A stretch of 60,562 bases of DNA from Firm-04 sp045627405 (GTDB lineage Bacteria > Bacillota > Clostridia > Oscillospirales > Ruminococcaceae). The stretch covers positions 1-60,562 of the forward strand of contig JAZQNP010000059.1 of NCBI GenBank assembly GCA_045627405.1, given 5' to 3'. Each line of letters begins with the position of its first letter. The stretch's first letter is position 1. The notes under the pieces are model-generated. The model ran no database searches, had not been told where the DNA came from, and saw nothing but the letters and a program-made list of their open reading frames with translations. Position numbers and translations under genes: made by a program. This document shows positions 14,987 through 23,592 of the stretch, in pieces.

Positions 14987-16261
14987 ATGATATACGTTGC
15001 AGCGATCATCGGGCTGCTTTTGTTCTCAGCGTTGTTTTCCGCATGTGAAACAGCATTTTCGAGTGTCAATAAGATTCGGTTGAAGCATGCCGCACAGCAG
15101 GGGAGCCGCCGCGCGGCACAGGCACTTTCACTCGCGGAGGCGTTTGACAAGGCACTGACCGTCATTCTCATTGGCAACAATCTGGTCAACATTCTGTCCG
15201 CATCGCTCGGTACGATTTTGTTTACGCGGTGGTTCGGGGAGGGCGGCGTCGGCATTTCGACGCTTGCGATGACGGTTCTGGTGCTGATTTTCGGAGAGAT
15301 TCTGCCGAAATCGTATGCAAAAGCCCATGCGGAGCGGATGGCATGTGCCTTTGCAGCCCCGCTTCACGCGCTGACGGTGGTGTTTGCTCCGGTAATTTTC
15401 CTGCTGAACCGCCTTGCGAAGCTGGTGCAGCGCGAGACAGACAGCGAAGAGCCGACCGTGACCGAAGACGAGTTGAAAGTCATCGTCGAGCAGATTGAAG
15501 AAGAGGGCGTGCTGGAAGAGCAGGAGAGCGATCTGGTGCGTTCTGCGCTGGAATTTGACGAGATCACCGTGACTGAAATCCTTGTTCCGCGTGTGCGCGT
15601 GACTGCGATTGAGCAGAATACGCCGGTGGATGCGGTGAAGCAGATTTTCCTCACGGAGCGTTATTCACGCCTGCCTGTTTACGACGGCACACTGGATGAC
15701 ATCATCGGCTTCATCACAGAAAAAGATTTCTTCGGTATGCTGGAAAGCGACTCCGGAGATATGCACACCATACTGAAACCGATTCTGCGTTTGCCGGAAT
15801 TCGCGCATATCAGTGAAGCGATGAAGCAGATGCAGCGCAGCAAATCGCATATTGCGGTCGTGCTGGATCAGCACGGCGGAACAGAGGGCATCGTGACCTT
15901 GGAGGACATCATCGAGGAGCTGGTCGGCGAGATTTACGATGAAGCGGATGAAGTCATTCCGCTGCTGACGCGCCGCGATGACGGTGTGTATGAGATTTCC
16001 GGCGAGTGCGGCATCGGGGATCTGCTTGACAAACTGGAATTGCCCGACAGCCGGATCGAGACTGAGTGCAGCACTGTCGGCGGCTGGGTGACGGAGCTTG
16101 CGGGGCATATTCCTGCGGTCGGAGAGACGGTCTCCGGCGATTGGTTTTCTGTCACTGTGCTGCAAATGGATGAGCAGCGCGTGCGGCGTGTAGCATTCCG
16201 GATGGATGCCGCCGAAGAGAGTTCCGATACCGAAGCGGAAGAGGAATTGGCAGCAATGTGA
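14987..16261 (+). CDS. CorC/HlyC-family CNNM-domain membrane protein
   Basis: 424 residues in the usual order of the family. The N-terminal CNNM (DUF21) membrane domain (about 1-190) begins MIYVAAIIGLLLFSALFSACETAF and contains the ILIGNNLVNILSASLGT and LIFGEILPKSYAK helices. A pair of CBS domains follows (about 195-320, with LVPRVRVTAIE and VLDQHGGTEGIVTLEDIIEE), then a C-terminal CorC_HlyC domain (about 335-410). Members have been linked to Mg/Co efflux; earlier haemolysin labels are historical. I choose the ATG at 14987 because AAAGGA lies six bases upstream; a GTG 30 bp earlier lacks a site. No strong promoter is seen between it and tRNA-Val. Confidence 0.92.
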   Translation: MIYVAAIIGLLLFSALFSACETAFSSVNKIRLKHAAQQGSRRAAQALSLAEAFDKALTVILIGNNLVNILSASLGTILFTRWFGEGGVGISTLAMTVLVLIFGEILPKSYAKAHAERMACAFAAPLHALTVVFAPVIFLLNRLAKLVQRETDSEEPTVTEDELKVIVEQIEEEGVLEEQESDLVRSALEFDEITVTEILVPRVRVTAIEQNTPVDAVKQIFLTERYSRLPVYDGTLDDIIGFITEKDFFGMLESDSGDMHTILKPILRLPEFAHISEAMKQMQRSKSHIAVVLDQHGGTEGIVTLEDIIEELVGEIYDEADEVIPLLTRRDDGVYEISGECGIGDLLDKLELPDSRIETECSTVGGWVTELAGHIPAVGETVSGDWFSVTVLQMDEQRVRRVAFRMDAAEESSDTEAEEELAAM

Positions 16262-16280
16262 ACAAAAATGGATAGAATCC

Positions 16281-16309
16281 TTGACTTTTCTCCTCGAAAA
16301 TAGTATAAT
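16281..16309 (+). promoter_or_regulatory. Promoter of the 120-residue gene
   Basis: TTGACT, 17-bp spacer, TATAAT, just after the stop of the CorC-like gene. Confidence 0.75.
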
Positions 16310-16343
16310 ACAGATATAGAACACGGAGAGGAGCGATGCTGTA

Positions 16344-16706
16344 ATGGCTGTTGCAAGAAATCTGGTGCTTGCCGGGGATTATGCCGGACTGCGGGTATTT
16401 CGCATGTCGCCGTCTTTGGCGTACATTTCCGGAACGATGAAGAAAATTGAGGACATTTACTTTACGCCGGAAACTGTGACACGGTATGAGCTGATGACCG
16501 AAGAGATCATTCGGTCGGGGAATTCTCTGCTTCTGACGGGAGCATTGGATCCGGGCTGCCTGATTAGTTTGCGGCTGCGTGCATCGGAGGCGATGCAGAG
16601 CAAAGGGATTTACACGATAGCGGTGAAATTTCAGGACGACAAACGCAGCTTGCTTGAAATTGACGATAAGATTTACGCGGCGATTGTCCGCCGTCTGAAT
16701 CCGTAA
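16344..16706 (+). CDS. Small protein of unknown function
   Basis: 120 residues, not recognised. The start follows GGAGAGGAG. No signal or membrane segment is visible. The sequence alternates short beta-like stretches (SLAYISGTMKKI, YTIAVKFQDDKRSLLEIDDKIYAAIV) with an amphipathic middle part. The C-terminal part resembles the small beta-rich scaffolds of PH- or SHOCT-like cytoplasmic proteins, but I cannot place it in a family. It has its own promoter and ends in the three-hairpin 3' element (16751-16843). Confidence 0.75.
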   Translation: MAVARNLVLAGDYAGLRVFRMSPSLAYISGTMKKIEDIYFTPETVTRYELMTEEIIRSGNSLLLTGALDPGCLISLRLRASEAMQSKGIYTIAVKFQDDKRSLLEIDDKIYAAIVRRLNP

Positions 16707-16750
16707 TTTCGTGCCTCGATTGAGGCTGTGTTGAATCATCAAGAGATTCT

Positions 16751-16843
16751 CTGAGTGCTTTGCCCTCAGACTCCCGCCGGGAGACAGCGATTTCCCGGAC
16801 TCCTATAAAAAAATCCGTCCCCGCTGGGGGGACGGATTTTTTT
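16751..16843 (+). repeat. Three-hairpin 3'-end element, copy B
   Basis: Same order and sense as copy A relative to its upstream gene: hairpin CTGAGTGC-TTT-GCCCTCAG (one mismatch), linker ACTCCCG, hairpin CCGGGAGA/TTTCCCGG, linker GACTCC-TATAAAA, and terminator. The middle hairpin uses different base pairs from copy A (GAGGGG/CCCCTC there, CCGGGA/TCCCGG here), so pairing is kept while sequence changes. Confidence 0.6.
16807..16843 (+). terminator. Terminator within copy B
   Basis: AAAAATCCGTCCCC-GCTG-GGGGACGGATTTTTTT. Confidence 0.9.
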
Positions 16844-16900
16844 GCACAGAGCGTTCAGGGGACGGCGGTTATACCATTACACTCCCTGATTGCGGCGCGC

Positions 16901-16935
16901 AAAAAAGAGCTGAATCCGAAGATTCAGCTCTTTTT
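16901..16935 (-). terminator. Terminator of tuf
   Basis: AGAGCTGAATC-CGAA-GATTCAGCTCT with a T run on the minus strand. Confidence 0.9.
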
Positions 16936-16947
16936 GACTGTACAAAA

Positions 16948-18150
16948 TTACTCGTTGATTGCAGTAACAACGCCGGAACCGACGGTCTTACCACCCTCAC
17001 GGATAGCGAAACGGAGACCGTTCTCGATTGCGATCGGAGTGATCAGCTCGACAGAGATCTCGATGTTGTCGCCGGGGTTGCACATCTGAACGCCGTCCGG
17101 CAGCGTGATGATACCGGTAACGTCAGTTGTACGGAAGTAGAACTGCGGTCTGTAATTGGAGAAGAACGGCTTATGACGGCCACCCTCTTCCTTTTTCAGA
17201 ACGTAGACCTGACCCTTGAACTTGGTGTGCGGATGAATGGAATCCGGCTTACAGAGAACCTGACCTCTCTCGATGTCCTTACGGGAAACACCGCGGAGCA
17301 GTGCACCGATGTTATCGCCAGCCTCAGCATAGTCCAGCGTCTTGCGGAACATTTCCAGACCGGTAACAACAGTGGAAGCCTTCTCTTCTTTCAGACCGAC
17401 GATCTCGACAGTCTCGCCGACCTTGACCTGACCACGCTCAACACGGCCGGTAGCAACTGTACCGCGGCCGGAGATGGTCATGGTATCCTCAACCGGCATC
17501 AGGAACGGCTGATCAGCCTTACGATCCGGAGTCGGAATGTAGGAATCAACAGCATCCATCAGTTCGAGGATCGGTGCATAGACCGGATCATTGATGTCGT
17601 TGGACTCGGAGATCAGAGCCTGGTGAGCAGAACCCTTGATGATCGGAATGTCATCGCCGGGGAACTCATAGCTGCTCATCGTGTCGCGGATATCCATCTC
17701 GACGAGCTCGATCAGCTCTTCGTCATCGACGAGGTCAGTCTTGTTCATGAAGACAACGATTGCCGGCACGCCAACCTGACGAGCGAGCAGGATGTGCTCT
17801 TTGGTCTGAGCCATCGGGCCGTCAGAAGCAGCAACGACGAGGATTGCGCCGTCCATCTGAGCAGCACCGGTGATCATGTTCTTGATATAGTCAGCATGGC
17901 CGGGGCAGTCAACGTGTGCATAGTGACGTGCATCGGTCTCATACTCAACGTGTGCGGTGTTGATTGTGATACCGCGTGCGCGCTCCTCCGGAGCCTTATC
18001 AATGTTTGCGTAGTCCTCAAACTTTGCCTGACCCTTCATTGCCAGCGTCTTGGTGATCGCAGCAGTCAGAGTGGTCTTGCCGTGGTCAACGTGGCCGATC
18101 GTACCAATGTTGACATGCGGTTTTGTACGTTCAAAATGCTCTTTTGCCAT
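16948..18150 (-). CDS. tuf: Elongation factor Tu
   Basis: 400 residues. GTPase that delivers aminoacyl-tRNA to the ribosome. G1 GHVDHGKT near residue 18, the G2 effector region with RGITINTAHVEYET, G3 DCPGHADY, G4 NKTD and G5 GSA are all present, and domains 2 and 3 are full length (ending SGVVTAINE). AGGAGGAG precedes the ATG. It is last in the str operon but has its own promoter in the 228-bp gap after fusA (18231-18259), and it ends at a strong terminator. Kirromycin-contact residues were not checked individually. Confidence 0.99.
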   Translation of the reverse strand: MAKEHFERTKPHVNIGTIGHVDHGKTTLTAAITKTLAMKGQAKFEDYANIDKAPEERARGITINTAHVEYETDARHYAHVDCPGHADYIKNMITGAAQMDGAILVVAASDGPMAQTKEHILLARQVGVPAIVVFMNKTDLVDDEELIELVEMDIRDTMSSYEFPGDDIPIIKGSAHQALISESNDINDPVYAPILELMDAVDSYIPTPDRKADQPFLMPVEDTMTISGRGTVATGRVERGQVKVGETVEIVGLKEEKASTVVTGLEMFRKTLDYAEAGDNIGALLRGVSRKDIERGQVLCKPDSIHPHTKFKGQVYVLKKEEGGRHKPFFSNYRPQFYFRTTDVTGIITLPDGVQMCNPGDNIEISVELITPIAIENGLRFAIREGGKTVGSGVVTAINE

Positions 18151-18230
18151 TGGAATCTCCTCCTAGAAAAAATATTGGGATAGAATTGGGTTCGGTCATC
18201 ATCAGATACGACAAGGACCTGACATCCTAT

Positions 18231-18259
18231 ATTCTACCAGATTTGCGCGAAAAATGCAA
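18231..18259 (-). promoter_or_regulatory. Internal promoter before tuf
   Basis: On the minus strand TTGCAT, 17-bp spacer, TAGAAT. It gives tuf a leader of about 75 nt. Confidence 0.7.
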
Positions 18260-18378
18260 GCCTTTTTAGAAAAAAAATCCAAAAACGCCCGGATTTTTTG
18301 CAATTCGCGGGAAAACCGCGGAAAAACCGCCGCCGGACGCCGGAAAACCGCATCCGGCAGCAGAAATGAAACGGGAAA

Positions 18379-20466
18379 TCAGTCTTCGTCGCTGTGACCG
18401 CGTTCACTCTTGATCTTGTCGGCAATGCTCTTCGGCACTTCCGCGAAGCTGTGCGGCTCCATGACATAGTTGCCGCGGCCCTGAGAACGGGAGCGCAGAT
18501 CGCTTGCATAGCCGAACATATTGGAGAGCGGGACGAGCGCGTCGATCTGGGCCACGCCGTTGTTGGCTTCCTGACCGAGGATCTGACCGCGGCGGCCGTT
18601 GAGGTCACCGAACACATCGCCCATATACTGTTCCGGCACAAAGACCGAAACCTTCATGAGCGGTTCGAGCAGAACCGGGTTCGCCTTACGCATTGCGTTC
18701 TTGAATGCCATGGAACCGGCGATCTTGAATGCCATTTCAGACGAATCAACCTCGTGGTAGGAGCCGTCGTAGAGAGTAACCTTCACATCAACGACCTGAT
18801 AGCCTGCAACGACACCTGCCTGCATCGCGCTCTGGATACCGGCATCGACAGCAGGGATATACTCCTTCGGGATCGCGGCGCCGACGATGTTGTTGATGAA
18901 CTCATAGCCCTTGCCGGGTTCGTTCGGCTCAACGGTGATCTTGACGTGACCGTACTGACCGGTACCGCCGGTCTGCTTCTTGTGCTTGTAGTCCTCGTTG
19001 ACGGTGTTCTTGATTGTTTCCTTATAGGAAACCTGTGGCGCACCGACATTTGCCTCGACCTTGAATTCGCGGAGCAGTCTGTCTACGATGATTTCGAGGT
19101 GCAGCTCACCCATACCGGCGATGATGGTCTGACCGGTATCGGAATCGGTCCATGTGCGGAAGGTCGGATCCTCCTCAGCGAGCTTGGAGAGGGCGATGCC
19201 CATTTTCTCCTGACCTGCCTTGGTCTTCGGCTCAATGGCGAGGTTGATAACCGGCTCCGGGAACTCCATGGATTCGAGGATAATTGGGTGGTTCTCGTCG
19301 CAGAGCGTATCGCCCGTGGTGGTGTTCTTCACACCGATGACGGCAGCGATGTCGCCCGCATAAACCACGTCAATATCCTTTCTGTGGTTCGAGTGCATCT
19401 GCAAAATTCTGCCCATGCGCTCGTTGCGGTTTTTGCAGGAGTTGAGTACGTTGGTACCCTTCTCGATCTTACCGGAATAGACACGGAAGAAGCACAGCTT
19501 TCCGACGAACGGGTCGGTCGCGATCTTAAACGCGAGAGCTGCAAACGGCTCGTCGTCGGAAGACGGACGGGTCTCTTCTGCCTCGGTCTTGGGATTGATA
19601 CCGGTGATTGCCGGGACATCCAGCGGAGACGGCATATAATCGACAACGGCATCCAGCAGCTTCTGCACGCCCTTATTGCGGTAAGAGGTACCGCAGACGA
19701 CCGGAACGATCGTGTTCTCGATGGTACCCTTGCGCAGGCCGCGTTTCAGATCTTCGATGGTCAGTTCCTCGTCTGCGAGGTACTTTTCCATCAGTTCTTC
19801 ATCGGTCTCGGCAACTGCCTCGACCATTGCCATGCGGTATTCCTCCGCTTTGTCCTGCATATCGGCAGGAATATCTGTGATGTCGATATTCGTACCCAGA
19901 TCGTTGGTGTAGATATACGCCTTCATTTCGAGCAGGTCGATGAGACCCTTGAAGTCGCTCTCCGCACCGATCGGGAGCTGGATCGGCACAGCATTACATT
20001 TGAGACGGTCCTTCATCATGTCAACGACGCGGTAGAAATCCGCACCCATGATGTCCATTTTGTTGACATACGCCATACGCGGAACCTTATACTTGTCCGC
20101 CTGACGCCAGACAGTCTCGGACTGCGGCCCAACGCCGCCCTTTGCGCAGAATACGGTGACAGATCCATCGAGAACGCGCAGGGAGCGTTCGACCTCAACG
20201 GTAAAATCGACGTGTCCGGGCGTATCAATGATATTGATGCGGTGTTCCTTCCAGTATGCAGTGGTTGCAGCAGAGGTGATGGTGATACCTCTTTCCTGCT
20301 CCTGCTCCATCCAGTCCATCGTAGCGGAACCGTCGTGGGTCTCGCCGATCTTATGGTTGATACCGGTGTAATACAGGATACGCTCGGTGGTGGTCGTTTT
20401 GCCGGCGTCGATGTGAGCCATAATGCCGATGTTTCTTGTTTGTTCAAGACTGCAATCTCTTGGCAT
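18379..20466 (-). CDS. fusA: Elongation factor G
   Basis: 695 residues. Translocation GTPase. G1 AHIDAGKTTTTERI near residue 17, RGITITSAATT, DTPGHVDF and NKMD are all visible, followed by intact domains II-V (GELHLEI, GGTGQYGHVKI, then VFVPEQYMGDVFGDLNGRRGQI). This is the canonical operon copy rather than a tetracycline-resistance paralogue: its length and sequence are typical, and it sits between rpsG and tuf. AGGAGGAACC lies before the ATG. About 68 bp separate it from rpsG. Confidence 0.99.
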   Translation of the reverse strand: MPRDCSLEQTRNIGIMAHIDAGKTTTTERILYYTGINHKIGETHDGSATMDWMEQEQERGITITSAATTAYWKEHRINIIDTPGHVDFTVEVERSLRVLDGSVTVFCAKGGVGPQSETVWRQADKYKVPRMAYVNKMDIMGADFYRVVDMMKDRLKCNAVPIQLPIGAESDFKGLIDLLEMKAYIYTNDLGTNIDITDIPADMQDKAEEYRMAMVEAVAETDEELMEKYLADEELTIEDLKRGLRKGTIENTIVPVVCGTSYRNKGVQKLLDAVVDYMPSPLDVPAITGINPKTEAEETRPSSDDEPFAALAFKIATDPFVGKLCFFRVYSGKIEKGTNVLNSCKNRNERMGRILQMHSNHRKDIDVVYAGDIAAVIGVKNTTTGDTLCDENHPIILESMEFPEPVINLAIEPKTKAGQEKMGIALSKLAEEDPTFRTWTDSDTGQTIIAGMGELHLEIIVDRLLREFKVEANVGAPQVSYKETIKNTVNEDYKHKKQTGGTGQYGHVKITVEPNEPGKGYEFINNIVGAAIPKEYIPAVDAGIQSAMQAGVVAGYQVVDVKVTLYDGSYHEVDSSEMAFKIAGSMAFKNAMRKANPVLLEPLMKVSVFVPEQYMGDVFGDLNGRRGQILGQEANNGVAQIDALVPLSNMFGYASDLRSRSQGRGNYVMEPHSFAEVPKSIADKIKSERGHSDED

Positions 20467-20534
20467 TCTTGGTTCCTCCTAATTGATTTCATCCGCAGCC
20501 GGAGAAAGCCGGCAAACGGATCTGACGCAGGAAA

Positions 20535-21005
20535 TTACCAGCGATAGTGTGCAAACGCCTTGTTTGCTTCTGCCATCTTGTGGGTATCCTCGCGCTTCTT
20601 CACAGAGCCGCCGGTACCGTTGACAGCGTCAATGATCTCACCGGCGAGGCGTTCTTTCATAGTCTTCTCGCTGCGCAGTCTGGAATACTTGGTAATCCAG
20701 CGCAGACCGAGCGTCTGACGGCGATCCGCACGGACTTCCATCGGAACCTGATAGGTTGCACCGCCCATGCGGCGAGCCTTGACTTCGAGAACCGGCATGA
20801 TGTTTTCCATAGCCTGCTCAAAAACTTCGAGCGGCTCACGGTCGGTCTTGGTTTTGACGATCTCGAAAGCGTCGTACACGATCTTCTGTGCGACACCCTT
20901 CTTGCCGTCGAGCATGATGTTGTTGATGAGACGTGTCACGAGCTTGGAATGATACATCGGATCTTCCAGCACGTCACGCTTTGCGATATTGCCTCTTCTT
21001 GGCAT
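20535..21005 (-). CDS. rpsG: 30S ribosomal protein S7
   Basis: 156 residues, MPRRGNIAKRDVLEDPMYHSK to FAHYRW, the normal S7 length. It nucleates assembly of the 30S head by binding 16S rRNA. The ATG at 21005 follows GGAGGAGGG, and upstream in-frame codons lack a site. It is preceded by an unusually long (217-bp) gap after rpsL that contains hairpins. Confidence 0.99.
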   Translation of the reverse strand: MPRRGNIAKRDVLEDPMYHSKLVTRLINNIMLDGKKGVAQKIVYDAFEIVKTKTDREPLEVFEQAMENIMPVLEVKARRMGGATYQVPMEVRADRRQTLGLRWITKYSRLRSEKTMKERLAGEIIDAVNGTGGSVKKREDTHKMAEANKAFAHYRW

Positions 21006-21222
21006 ACTCGCTTCCCTCCTCCATAATAAAATGAATTCACAGGTACTCACACGCTTTCTGCAATGAAAGCGGTGTAGGCGCAAGCAGACGACATACAGCA
21101 GCTGCGCGTGAATACGTCACACGTCACATCTATCTATATATCTCCACAAGGGCCTTGTGGGGTAAATGCGAATTATGAGTTGTGCAGGGGAATCCGCCCT
21201 GCTGCGGCTGCGGGAAAGAAGA
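21006..21222 (-). promoter_or_regulatory. Structured rpsL-rpsG intergenic region
   Basis: 217 bp. On the minus strand it holds CCACAAGG-CCC-TTGTGG (about 21145-21160), a GCAGGG/CCCTGC hairpin (about 21180-21200) and CGCTTTC-ATTGCA-GAAAGCG just before rpsG (about 21050-21070). In E. coli S7 represses translation through this same intergenic position; whether this RNA binds S7 is inference. Confidence 0.4.
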
Positions 21223-21645
21223 TTACTTCTTGCCTGCCTTCGGACGCTTTGCGCCGTACTTGGAACGAGCCTGCAAGCGGCCGTTCACGCCCTGCGCATC
21301 GAGTGTACCGCGGATGATGTGATAACGCACACCAGGCAGGTCCTTGACACGACCGCCGCGGATCAGCACGACGCTGTGCTCCTGCAAATTGTGACCGATA
21401 CCCGGAATGTAAGCCGTGACCTCATAGCCGTTGGTCAGGCGCACTCTGGCGATCTTACGCATTGCGGAGTTCGGCTTTTTCGGGGTAGCAGTTTTGACGG
21501 CAGTGCAGACACCGCGCTTCTGCGGAGAGCTCAGGTCGATCTGAGACTTCTTCTGCGCATTGTAGCCCTTTTGGAGAGCCGGTGCAGTAGACTTTGTCAT
21601 CTGCGTCTTTCTTCCCTTGCGAACAAGCTGATTAAATGTTGGCAT
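21223..21645 (-). CDS. rpsL: 30S ribosomal protein S12
   Basis: 140 residues, MPTFNQLVRKGR to RPKAGKK, the normal length. S12 sits at the decoding centre. The segments TPKKPNSA and VLIRGGRVKDLPGVRYH carry lysines at the positions whose mutation gives streptomycin resistance, so it reads as wild type. First gene of the str operon, with a good GGAGGAAAATC-ATG start and a consensus promoter at 21703-21731. Confidence 0.99.
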   Translation of the reverse strand: MPTFNQLVRKGRKTQMTKSTAPALQKGYNAQKKSQIDLSSPQKRGVCTAVKTATPKKPNSAMRKIARVRLTNGYEVTAYIPGIGHNLQEHSVVLIRGGRVKDLPGVRYHIIRGTLDAQGVNGRLQARSKYGAKRPKAGKK

Positions 21646-21702
21646 GATTTTCCTCCTTCTTTAAAAGATAGATTTGCGCGCGGGCAGACCGCGCACCTAT
21701 AT

Positions 21703-21731
21703 ATTATAATAAAAAATGCGGGTGTTGTCAA
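21703..21731 (-). promoter_or_regulatory. Promoter of the str operon
   Basis: Perfect TTGACA-17-TATAAT on the minus strand. The leader holds a GC-rich hairpin (21676-21696). Confidence 0.85.
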
Positions 21732-21829
21732 GCACTTGGGAAAATTCAGCCTTTTTGACAAAATCAGCCTTGCCGCAGCGTTCGGTTTTCGGCATTTGAA
21801 GCTGATTTTTTCGTATTTGCAGGGAGGAC

Positions 21830-21858
21830 TTGACTTTTTTAGCATGATAAACTATAAT
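21830..21858 (+). promoter_or_regulatory. Promoter of metY
   Basis: TTGACT, 17-bp spacer, TATAAT; 30 bp before the ATG, so the leader is very short and cannot hold a SAM riboswitch. Confidence 0.8.
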
Positions 21859-21888
21859 AAAAGTATTCTGATTTGAGGAGGCTTACAC

Positions 21889-23154
21889 ATGAAGCTTGAA
21901 ACACAGTGTCTGCATGCGGGCTATACGCCCGGCAACGGCGATCCCAGAGTGGTGCCGATCGTGCAGAGTACGACTTTCACATTTGATTCCACCGCGCATA
22001 TTGCCGCGCTGTTTGATATGCCGACCGAGCCGATGTATTCGCGCTTTGCGAATCCGACGGTGGATGCGATTGAACAGAAGATTGCAGCACTCGAAGGCGG
22101 CGTCGCAGCGATGTGTACGACCAGCGGACAGGCAGCCAGCCTGCTTTCGATTCTGAATGTCTGCTCTGCGGGAGACAGCTTCATTTCGACCGGAACGATT
22201 TATGGCGGAACGGTCAATCTGTTTGCTGTCACACTGAAACGCTTTGGTATTGAGTGCATCTTTGTTGATCAGGAGGCATCGCGTGAGGAGCTGCAAAAGG
22301 CAATCAAGCCCAATACGCGCTGCGTCTTTGGTGAAACGCTCGCAAACCCTGCGCTTGCCGTGCTGGATATTCAAAAGTTTGCAGACTTTGCCCATGACAA
22401 CGGTCTGCCGCTGATCATTGACAACACGTTTCCGACACCGATTCTTTGCCGGCCCAAGGAGTTTGGTGCGGATGTCGTTATTCACTCCACGACCAAATAT
22501 ATGGACGGTCATGCGGTGCAGGGCGGCGGCGTGATTGTTGATTGCGGCACATTCCCGTGGGATAACGGAAAATTTCCGGAGTTCACCGAGCCGGACGAGA
22601 GCTATCACGGCGTCTGCTATGTGCGCGATTTCGGCAGCATGGCATACATCATCAAGTGCAGAATGCAGCTGATGCGTGATTTTGGCTGCTATCCGAGCGC
22701 GACGAATGCGTTTTATCTCAATCTCGGCTTGGAGACGCTTGCCGTTCGTATGAAGCAATACTGCATCAATGCGCAGGCGGTTGCAGAGTTCTTGCAGAGC
22801 CGTCCGGAAGTGGAGTCTGTCTGCTATCCGGGGCTGCCTTCGGATGCCTATTATGACCGCGCCAAGACGTATCTGCCCGACGGATGCAGCGGCGTCATCT
22901 CGTTCGTGATCAAAGGCGGCAGAAACACGGCAATGCATTGGATGGATTCGCTGAAACTGGCATCGAACGTGGTGCATGTCGCAGACATTCGCACATGCGT
23001 GCTGCATCCGGCATCGGAGACGCACCGTCAGCTGACAGATGAGCAGCTGGTTGCTGCGGGCATCAATGCGGGTATGATCCGGCTGTCTGTCGGTCTGGAA
23101 CATGTAGAGGACATCATCGCTGACCTGACGCAGGCATTTGAAGCAATCGGATAA
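21889..23154 (+). CDS. metY: O-acetylhomoserine sulfhydrylase (Cys/Met-metabolism PLP enzyme)
   Basis: 421 residues. A PLP enzyme of the gamma family, most like O-acetylhomoserine aminocarboxypropyltransferase, which makes homocysteine from O-acetylhomoserine and sulfide. Seen: the N-terminal ETQCLHAGYTPGNGDPRVVPIVQSTTF, YSRFANPTVDA, the cofactor-binding TTSGQAA segment, DNTFPTPIL and the Schiff-base lysine in HSTTKYMDGH (Lys 203). The C-terminal domain runs to MIRLSVGLEHVEDIIADL. Length and the early HAGY motif favour MetY over the shorter MetB/MetC branch. GAGGAGG precedes the ATG. Single-gene transcript with no visible riboswitch. Confidence 0.9.
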   Translation: MKLETQCLHAGYTPGNGDPRVVPIVQSTTFTFDSTAHIAALFDMPTEPMYSRFANPTVDAIEQKIAALEGGVAAMCTTSGQAASLLSILNVCSAGDSFISTGTIYGGTVNLFAVTLKRFGIECIFVDQEASREELQKAIKPNTRCVFGETLANPALAVLDIQKFADFAHDNGLPLIIDNTFPTPILCRPKEFGADVVIHSTTKYMDGHAVQGGGVIVDCGTFPWDNGKFPEFTEPDESYHGVCYVRDFGSMAYIIKCRMQLMRDFGCYPSATNAFYLNLGLETLAVRMKQYCINAQAVAEFLQSRPEVESVCYPGLPSDAYYDRAKTYLPDGCSGVISFVIKGGRNTAMHWMDSLKLASNVVHVADIRTCVLHPASETHRQLTDEQLVAAGINAGMIRLSVGLEHVEDIIADLTQAFEAIG

Positions 23155-23177
23155 TTAGAGTGAATAGATAGGTTATG

Positions 23178-23218
23178 AAAGCCCGAAAGCAGTTTGAAGA
23201 ACTGTTTTCGGGCTTTTT
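23178..23218 (+). terminator. Terminator of metY
   Basis: AAAGCCCGAAAGCAGT pairs with ACTGTTTTCGGGCTTT, then T's. Confidence 0.9.
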
Positions 23219-23340
23219 TCGGCGGTCGGAGACAGAAAATGGCATCCGCAGTCGGTATCATTGATATTTTGTAATTCTCGCGAAAAAATCTACGCAGCGG
23301 AAAATGGAGACAATATGACAGTGATTAAGACAATTTCACA

Positions 23341-23369
23341 TTGTTATTTCAAATACAAAGTGCTATAAT
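23341..23369 (+). promoter_or_regulatory. Promoter of the candidate small RNA
   Basis: TTGTTA, 17-bp spacer ending AGTGC, TATAAT. The -10 is perfect; the -35 is four of six. Confidence 0.6.
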
Positions 23370-23375
23370 AGGAGC

Positions 23376-23549
23376 ATAGAAAAAGCTTTCTATACCACAA
23401 CAACGTATTCGCAGACTGCAATGGCATTTCAGCTTCCCCTCTGCTGAAAACAACCCTCTCTTGTCAGTGTAGTTTGCATCGGCGGCAGATGCCGGTACAC
23501 ATCTGCCCCCAACACATCCTTTCATCACTGCTTCGGCAGTGATTTTTCT
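23376..23549 (+). ncRNA. Candidate structured small RNA (about 174 nt)
   Basis: Four hairpins in a row with no ORF. ATAGAAA/TTTCTAT (23376-23393) begins at the predicted start site. TTTCAGC/GCTGAAA (23427-23449) displays the loop TTCCCCTCT. GGCAGATG/CATCTGCC (23484-23507) comes next. A terminator ATCACTGC-TTCG-GCAGTGAT (23524-23543) with a T run ends the RNA. Unpaired CCCTCTCTTG and CCCCCAACAC add C-rich single strands. C-rich loops able to pair with Shine-Dalgarno sequences are typical of trans-acting Firmicute sRNAs such as RsaE; that function is inference. I do not recognise it as 6S, SRP, tmRNA or RNase P RNA. Confidence 0.6.
23524..23549 (+). terminator. Terminator of the candidate small RNA
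   Basis: 8-bp stem with TTCG tetraloop, then TTTTTCTTTT. Confidence 0.85.
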
Positions 23550-23556
23550 TTTGATA

Positions 23557-23592
23557 CAAAAATCCCCCGATGCTGCATCGGGGGATTTTTTT
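23557..23592 (-). terminator. Terminator of the lipoprotein gene
   Basis: AAAAATCCCCCGATG-CTG-CATCGGGGGATTTTT, symmetrical A/T flanks; it abuts the stop codon of the minus-strand gene. Confidence 0.85.

Noticed and set aside
18394..20547. 717-codon open frame on the strand opposite fusA (and a 336-codon one opposite tuf)
   Set aside because: They are antisense shadows of highly expressed, codon-biased genes, without ribosome sites or promoters. The minus-strand products are unmistakable EF-G and EF-Tu.
21223..21645. Streptomycin-resistance allele of rpsL
   Set aside because: The critical lysines in TPKKPNSA and GGRVKDLPG are present as in sensitive strains.
21830..21888. SAM riboswitch or S-box before metY
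   Set aside because: The promoter lies only about 30 bp before the ATG, leaving no room for an aptamer.
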